Below, piece by piece: positions 61,391 to 64,000 of a DNA stretch of 64,000 nucleotides. The DNA is from an uncultured Chloroflexota bacterium (GTDB taxonomy: Bacteria; Chloroflexota; Anaerolineae; UBA4142; SHND01), in contig CALMZO010000035.1 in the NCBI GenBank assembly GCA_937870825.1, forward strand, positions 1 to 64,000, read 5' to 3'. The notes below the pieces were generated by a model that saw nothing but the letters and a program-made list of their open reading frames with translations, had not been told where the DNA came from and searched no databases. Within the stretch, counting starts at the first letter, position 1; each line of letters opens with the position of its first letter. Made by a program: the position numbers and the translations under genes.

Positions 61391-62377
61391 TCAACCCATG
61401 CGGAGTGACCGAAGCTGTTGTGGAGCGCAAGCCCAGCTCGCGTTCCAGAATTCGATCAAGCGCGCGCAGAGTGACGGCTGTTTTTGCATGGTTGCGATGC
61501 TGCGCCAAAACGTATCCAACATTCGGCTGCCTACTTTCCACTCCTCGATTAGCCAATCGATGTTGTCTTCGGCCCATTCGAGCGGTTCGTACATCGTTTC
61601 TTCGTCAAAGTCCACGAGTGCGTTATTCGTCTCGTGGTAGAGCACTTGTAATGTCGTGTCCACCCAGGCGCAGCCAGAGGCGCGCGCCATATCCAGAAAT
61701 ACGTTCGTATGCAGTTGCATCAATATGCGGCGCAGACGGGTTGCGAGGAGGGATTCATGTTCTGCGTTGTGCCACGGATACCGCATCGGTATTGGCAGCA
61801 GCACCCCTCGCTCCGCAAATTGAGCTGTAACGTCGCGCCAATCTGTTTCACTTGGCGTGAAAAAGTTGTTCCAGCTGAAGCATTGCAGCACCTGGATGAC
61901 GGGGTACTCCTCGCTGGAGGTGTCCCATTCATCCGGGCGCGGCGTTACCGCACAGAGCGGAATCACCGGAAGATAATCTTCACCGTGGCGAATTTCCTGT
62001 AACGTCATCTCCATCCAGTCCGCGCTGAAAGGAAAGAGACGCGATTCGGCGAGAGTAAAGAAGCGCTGCTCGATGGGCGCGATGCGAGAGCGCGAGTCCA
62101 AAAGCCACGCTTTAGGTTGGCGCGCCGTCGCCGCATACTCTTGTGGAAAATATTTTTCAAAGAGCCGAACAAATTGCAGCGACTCGCGCCATGCGGTCAG
62201 ATGATCCGCCGCTTCGTCCGCCGTCACAGCTCGGGCAGCCCAGGATTCAAGTTCTTTTTTGCAGCGCTCCACGGCATAGCGCCCGCCGTGTAGAGGCACT
62301 CTCCCGGGACGCGGCAGGTGTGTGTACTTGGGATAATGAGAAGCAATCATATCGAGACAAATTGGAGAGGAAGCCAT
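61391..62377 (-). CDS. PRTRC protein F-like (uncertain)
   Basis: 328 residues, with GGAGAGGAAG before the ATG at 62377. No catalytic motif: long acidic and aromatic sequence such as RQPKAWLLDSRSRIAPIEQR, EEYPVIQVLQCFSWNNFFTP and YEPLEWAEDNIDWLIEEWKV. Position between proteins C and B and the length fit PRTRC protein F, whose function is unknown; sequence similarity was not shown. Confidence 0.5.
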   Translation of the reverse strand: MASSPICLDMIASHYPKYTHLPRPGRVPLHGGRYAVERCKKELESWAARAVTADEAADHLTAWRESLQFVRLFEKYFPQEYAATARQPKAWLLDSRSRIAPIEQRFFTLAESRLFPFSADWMEMTLQEIRHGEDYLPVIPLCAVTPRPDEWDTSSEEYPVIQVLQCFSWNNFFTPSETDWRDVTAQFAERGVLLPIPMRYPWHNAEHESLLATRLRRILMQLHTNVFLDMARASGCAWVDTTLQVLYHETNNALVDFDEETMYEPLEWAEDNIDWLIEEWKVGSRMLDTFWRSIATMQKQPSLCARLIEFWNASWACAPQQLRSLRMG

Positions 62378-62445
62378 ACTTCCTCTCCAATTTTTGAATC
62401 TTGAGAGTTTGTATTACGCCGCGAAACCAATCACTGTTGCGCGGT

Positions 62446-62751
62446 TCAGAATCCGATCTGCGCGGCGCGCAACGGTTCGGGCGTCAGCGCATCAAGTGCG
62501 GCGACAAGGTGTTTCACCGTTTCTGCCTCACCCGCTCCGGCGCGCGCGGCTTCTTCCATCTCGGCCACATGGAATTGAAGATCGATCAGCGTCATCCGTC
62601 CTACTTGGGGTTTGAGTTTCGCGTACAACGCGATCGCAGGGTTGAGATGCGGCGGCGCTGCGTCGAGTTCACTCTCGGCGCGCGCAAGAAAGGTACACAA
62701 TCCGGCTTGCGCGGCATTGCGTGTTGAATGAGGAAATTGCGCGGCGCGCAT
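62446..62751 (-). CDS. Hypothetical protein of the PRTRC block
   Basis: 101 residues, helical (LCTFLARAESELDAAPPHL, FHVAEMEEAARAGAGEAETV). One base after protein C stop, so cotranscribed with it. Not recognised. Confidence 0.6.
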   Translation of the reverse strand: MRAAQFPHSTRNAAQAGLCTFLARAESELDAAPPHLNPAIALYAKLKPQVGRMTLIDLQFHVAEMEEAARAGAGEAETVKHLVAALDALTPEPLRAAQIGF

Positions 62752-62752
62752 G

Positions 62753-63052
62753 TTATCCTTTGGGCGGATTTTGTTTGATCATCGTGACGACCAAGCAATC
62801 TCCTTCTTGCTTGTACTCGAATTTGGCATCGGTGGCGGCGGGATAATGCGGCTCGAGCAGCTTGCGCAGATATTCCGTGTCGCGCGCCTCGTCGGGTTCA
62901 AGTTCAAACAATTCGACCTGCTCGAATATCACCTTGGCTTTGGTCGGCGCAGGAACGTCTGTTGTCGGTGTAGTATCGGGTTGTTCGTTTGGCGCATCAT
63001 TTGCGATTTGCATTGGGTTGTCGAGAGAAGGTGTTGTCGTTTCAGGATCCAT
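62753..63052 (-). CDS. PRTRC protein C, ubiquitin-like
   Basis: 99 residues. A disordered, Thr/Pro-rich N-terminus of about 40 residues precedes the Ub-like core: KVIFEQVELFELEPDEARDT, YLRKLLEPHYPAATDAKFEY, GDCLVVTMIKQNPPKG. YP-x-x-T-x-A and the K-G end match PRTRC protein C, whose last Gly is exposed directly before the stop, as required for conjugation. Partner of the E1, E2 and JAMM genes. Confidence 0.7.
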   Translation of the reverse strand: MDPETTTPSLDNPMQIANDAPNEQPDTTPTTDVPAPTKAKVIFEQVELFELEPDEARDTEYLRKLLEPHYPAATDAKFEYKQEGDCLVVTMIKQNPPKG

Positions 63053-63076
63053 CGAATCCTCCTTTGTGTGAAGGGA

Positions 63077-63862
63077 TCAGAAAAGCGACATTTGCGCGCG
63101 TGCCACGGTCGCTTCGGGATTGGCATCCACTGAAACGGGCTGAACCGCTTGGCTTGGCGCATTCGTCGGCGAATCAATAGCGCTCGGCGCGGGGGCGGAG
63201 TCAGTTTCCGCTACGGCTTGTGATGCTGGCAGCGCAGGCGGCGCGTTAAGGTCCACTCTTTTGTTGTGCTTGACTCCGCGCGTCGCGGATGTTATTGATT
63301 GTCCTTTCGCTTTCTTTTCGGCGGCGCGTTTCTCGGCTTGGGCTTCAAGTTCTTCTTGGCGTTGGCGTTCCGCTTGGTCGGCTGCGGCGCGCTTTGCCGC
63401 GCGCTGAGGCAAATCTTGTTGCACGCGCGTGAGCAGTACCTTGATTTCTTCCGGCAAGCGTGGTTCGAGGTCGCTCCATCGCATGTTCAAGGTATGCGGC
63501 GGGTCCGCGTGTGTGCGTACAGACAGAAATACCTTTCGGGAAGCTGCCTCTTGTTCCGCACGCGGCGGCATGACTTGCAATGTAATGACCGTCGTGCAGC
63601 GATTCCAATCGTATGGCTCATCGGCGCGGGCGAATTGCCCACGCCGTGCCGAGAGATTCTCTGCCGCGAATCGATGCGTCCCTGCTTCGCTCATTTTCAC
63701 AGCATCGGCTTTGACGACCTCATCCTCTTGATTCTCATTTTCAAATTCCGATGCGCTGTCGCCTGTATCGGCGTTGTCATCAAGAGCAATTTCGCTCTGC
63801 GACTCTATTGCTGTTTCCGAATTGAGCAACGCTGCATCGCGTTCGTTTTCAGTATCGGGCAT
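63077..63862 (-). CDS. PRTRC protein E-like
   Basis: 261 residues from the ATG at 63862 (GAAAGGAAA upstream). A central beta segment (TVITLQVMPPRA, RKVFLSVRTHADPPHTLNMR) and a coiled-coil (RVQQDLPQRAAKRAAADQAE) are flanked by disordered acidic and Ala/Pro-rich tails. The position next to protein C and the layout agree with PRTRC protein E; the similarity is weak. Confidence 0.45.
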   Translation of the reverse strand: MPDTENERDAALLNSETAIESQSEIALDDNADTGDSASEFENENQEDEVVKADAVKMSEAGTHRFAAENLSARRGQFARADEPYDWNRCTTVITLQVMPPRAEQEAASRKVFLSVRTHADPPHTLNMRWSDLEPRLPEEIKVLLTRVQQDLPQRAAKRAAADQAERQRQEELEAQAEKRAAEKKAKGQSITSATRGVKHNKRVDLNAPPALPASQAVAETDSAPAPSAIDSPTNAPSQAVQPVSVDANPEATVARAQMSLF

Positions 63863-63948
63863 CGCGTTTTCCTTTCTTCTTTCTCGCAGGGGTCACAAAA
63901 AATCTCACGTGAAACCATTGCGAGAAAATTGGCATCGGATTCCGCTCA

Positions 63949-64000
63949 TCACTTGGTGATATGCATCGGCATCAACACATGCTTGTAGCCGCTATTGGCG
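63949..64000 (-). CDS. Probable DNA polymerase III sliding clamp C-terminus (truncated)
   Basis: Only the last 17 residues are inside: ANSGYKHVLMPMHITK, then TGA. The ending Y-x-x-V-L-M-P-M-x-I resembles the conserved C-terminus of DnaN (YVVMPMRL in E. coli). If right, a beta-clamp gene precedes the PRTRC cassette in the same orientation. Assignment from a short segment only. Confidence 0.5.
   Translation of the reverse strand, partial: ANSGYKHVLMPMHITK

Overview
This 64 kb stretch of bacterial chromosome has moderate GC, strong use of CGCG words and densely packed genes. It looks most like an uncultured Chloroflexota (Anaerolineae-like) genome. That is inferred from the mix of families (domain-I-less MutS pairs, Usp/CBS arrays, BTAD regulators, a PRTRC cassette); no rRNA or tRNA is present to prove it.

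Layout. 0-6 kb: a LOG-family gene running off the left edge, comEC, then decayed sequence (a LOG-like fragment with tandem repeats, a frameshifted secreted-protein gene, a ferritin pseudogene) and an array of short repeats. 6-37 kb: a fluoride-response island. Four RNA elements match the fluoride (crcB) riboswitch, each with a terminator overlapping the 3' side of the aptamer (6431-6500 on +; 18812-18888, 20181-20276 and 36332-36450 on -). The first heads DUF190, crcB and DUF190-CBS. The second heads a repeat protein, a CPA2 antiporter, NUDIX, Usp-CBS, a histidine phosphatase and a degenerate pyrophosphatase fused to PH-like domains. The third heads an MFS transporter. The fourth heads an apparent 11.7 kb operon: PH-like protein, MoxR, DUF58, DUF4129, small membrane protein, pyrophosphatase, enolase, a P-type ATPase core lacking its ion path, and two MutS-like ATPases. 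NhaA, a ModA-like binding protein and a TauE permease form another operon inside the island. Enolase and pyrophosphatase are classic fluoride-inhibited enzymes, so the logic is export, replacement of poisoned enzymes and probably sensing or repair.

37-48 kb: accessory genes. These are a DUF192 protein, a BTAD regulator, two OB-fold (SSB-like) proteins, a Phd/PIN toxin-antitoxin pair, XRE regulators, and an XRE-XRE-ImmA/IrrE-multispanning membrane protein-PIG-L cluster. 48-64 kb: a plasmid- or ICE-like block on the minus strand. It holds a PRTRC cassette with ubiquitin-like conjugation parts (E1/ThiF, JAMM protease, E2-like protein B, Ub-like protein C), a probable sliding-clamp C-terminus at the right edge, a GHKL ATPase and an LPD1-like protein.

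Inserted in that block on the opposite strand is a two-gene module (55338-58705). It consists of a small helical, HeLo/Bell-like protein ending in an amyloid-type motif and a 989-residue NACHT/STAND-TPR protein beginning with the matching motif. This is the best candidate for a new defence (regulated cell death) system. The second main candidate for new biology is the fluoride island, with its catalytically degenerate pyrophosphatase, its pump-less P-type ATPase and a GAFFxLxTDWG repeat protein.
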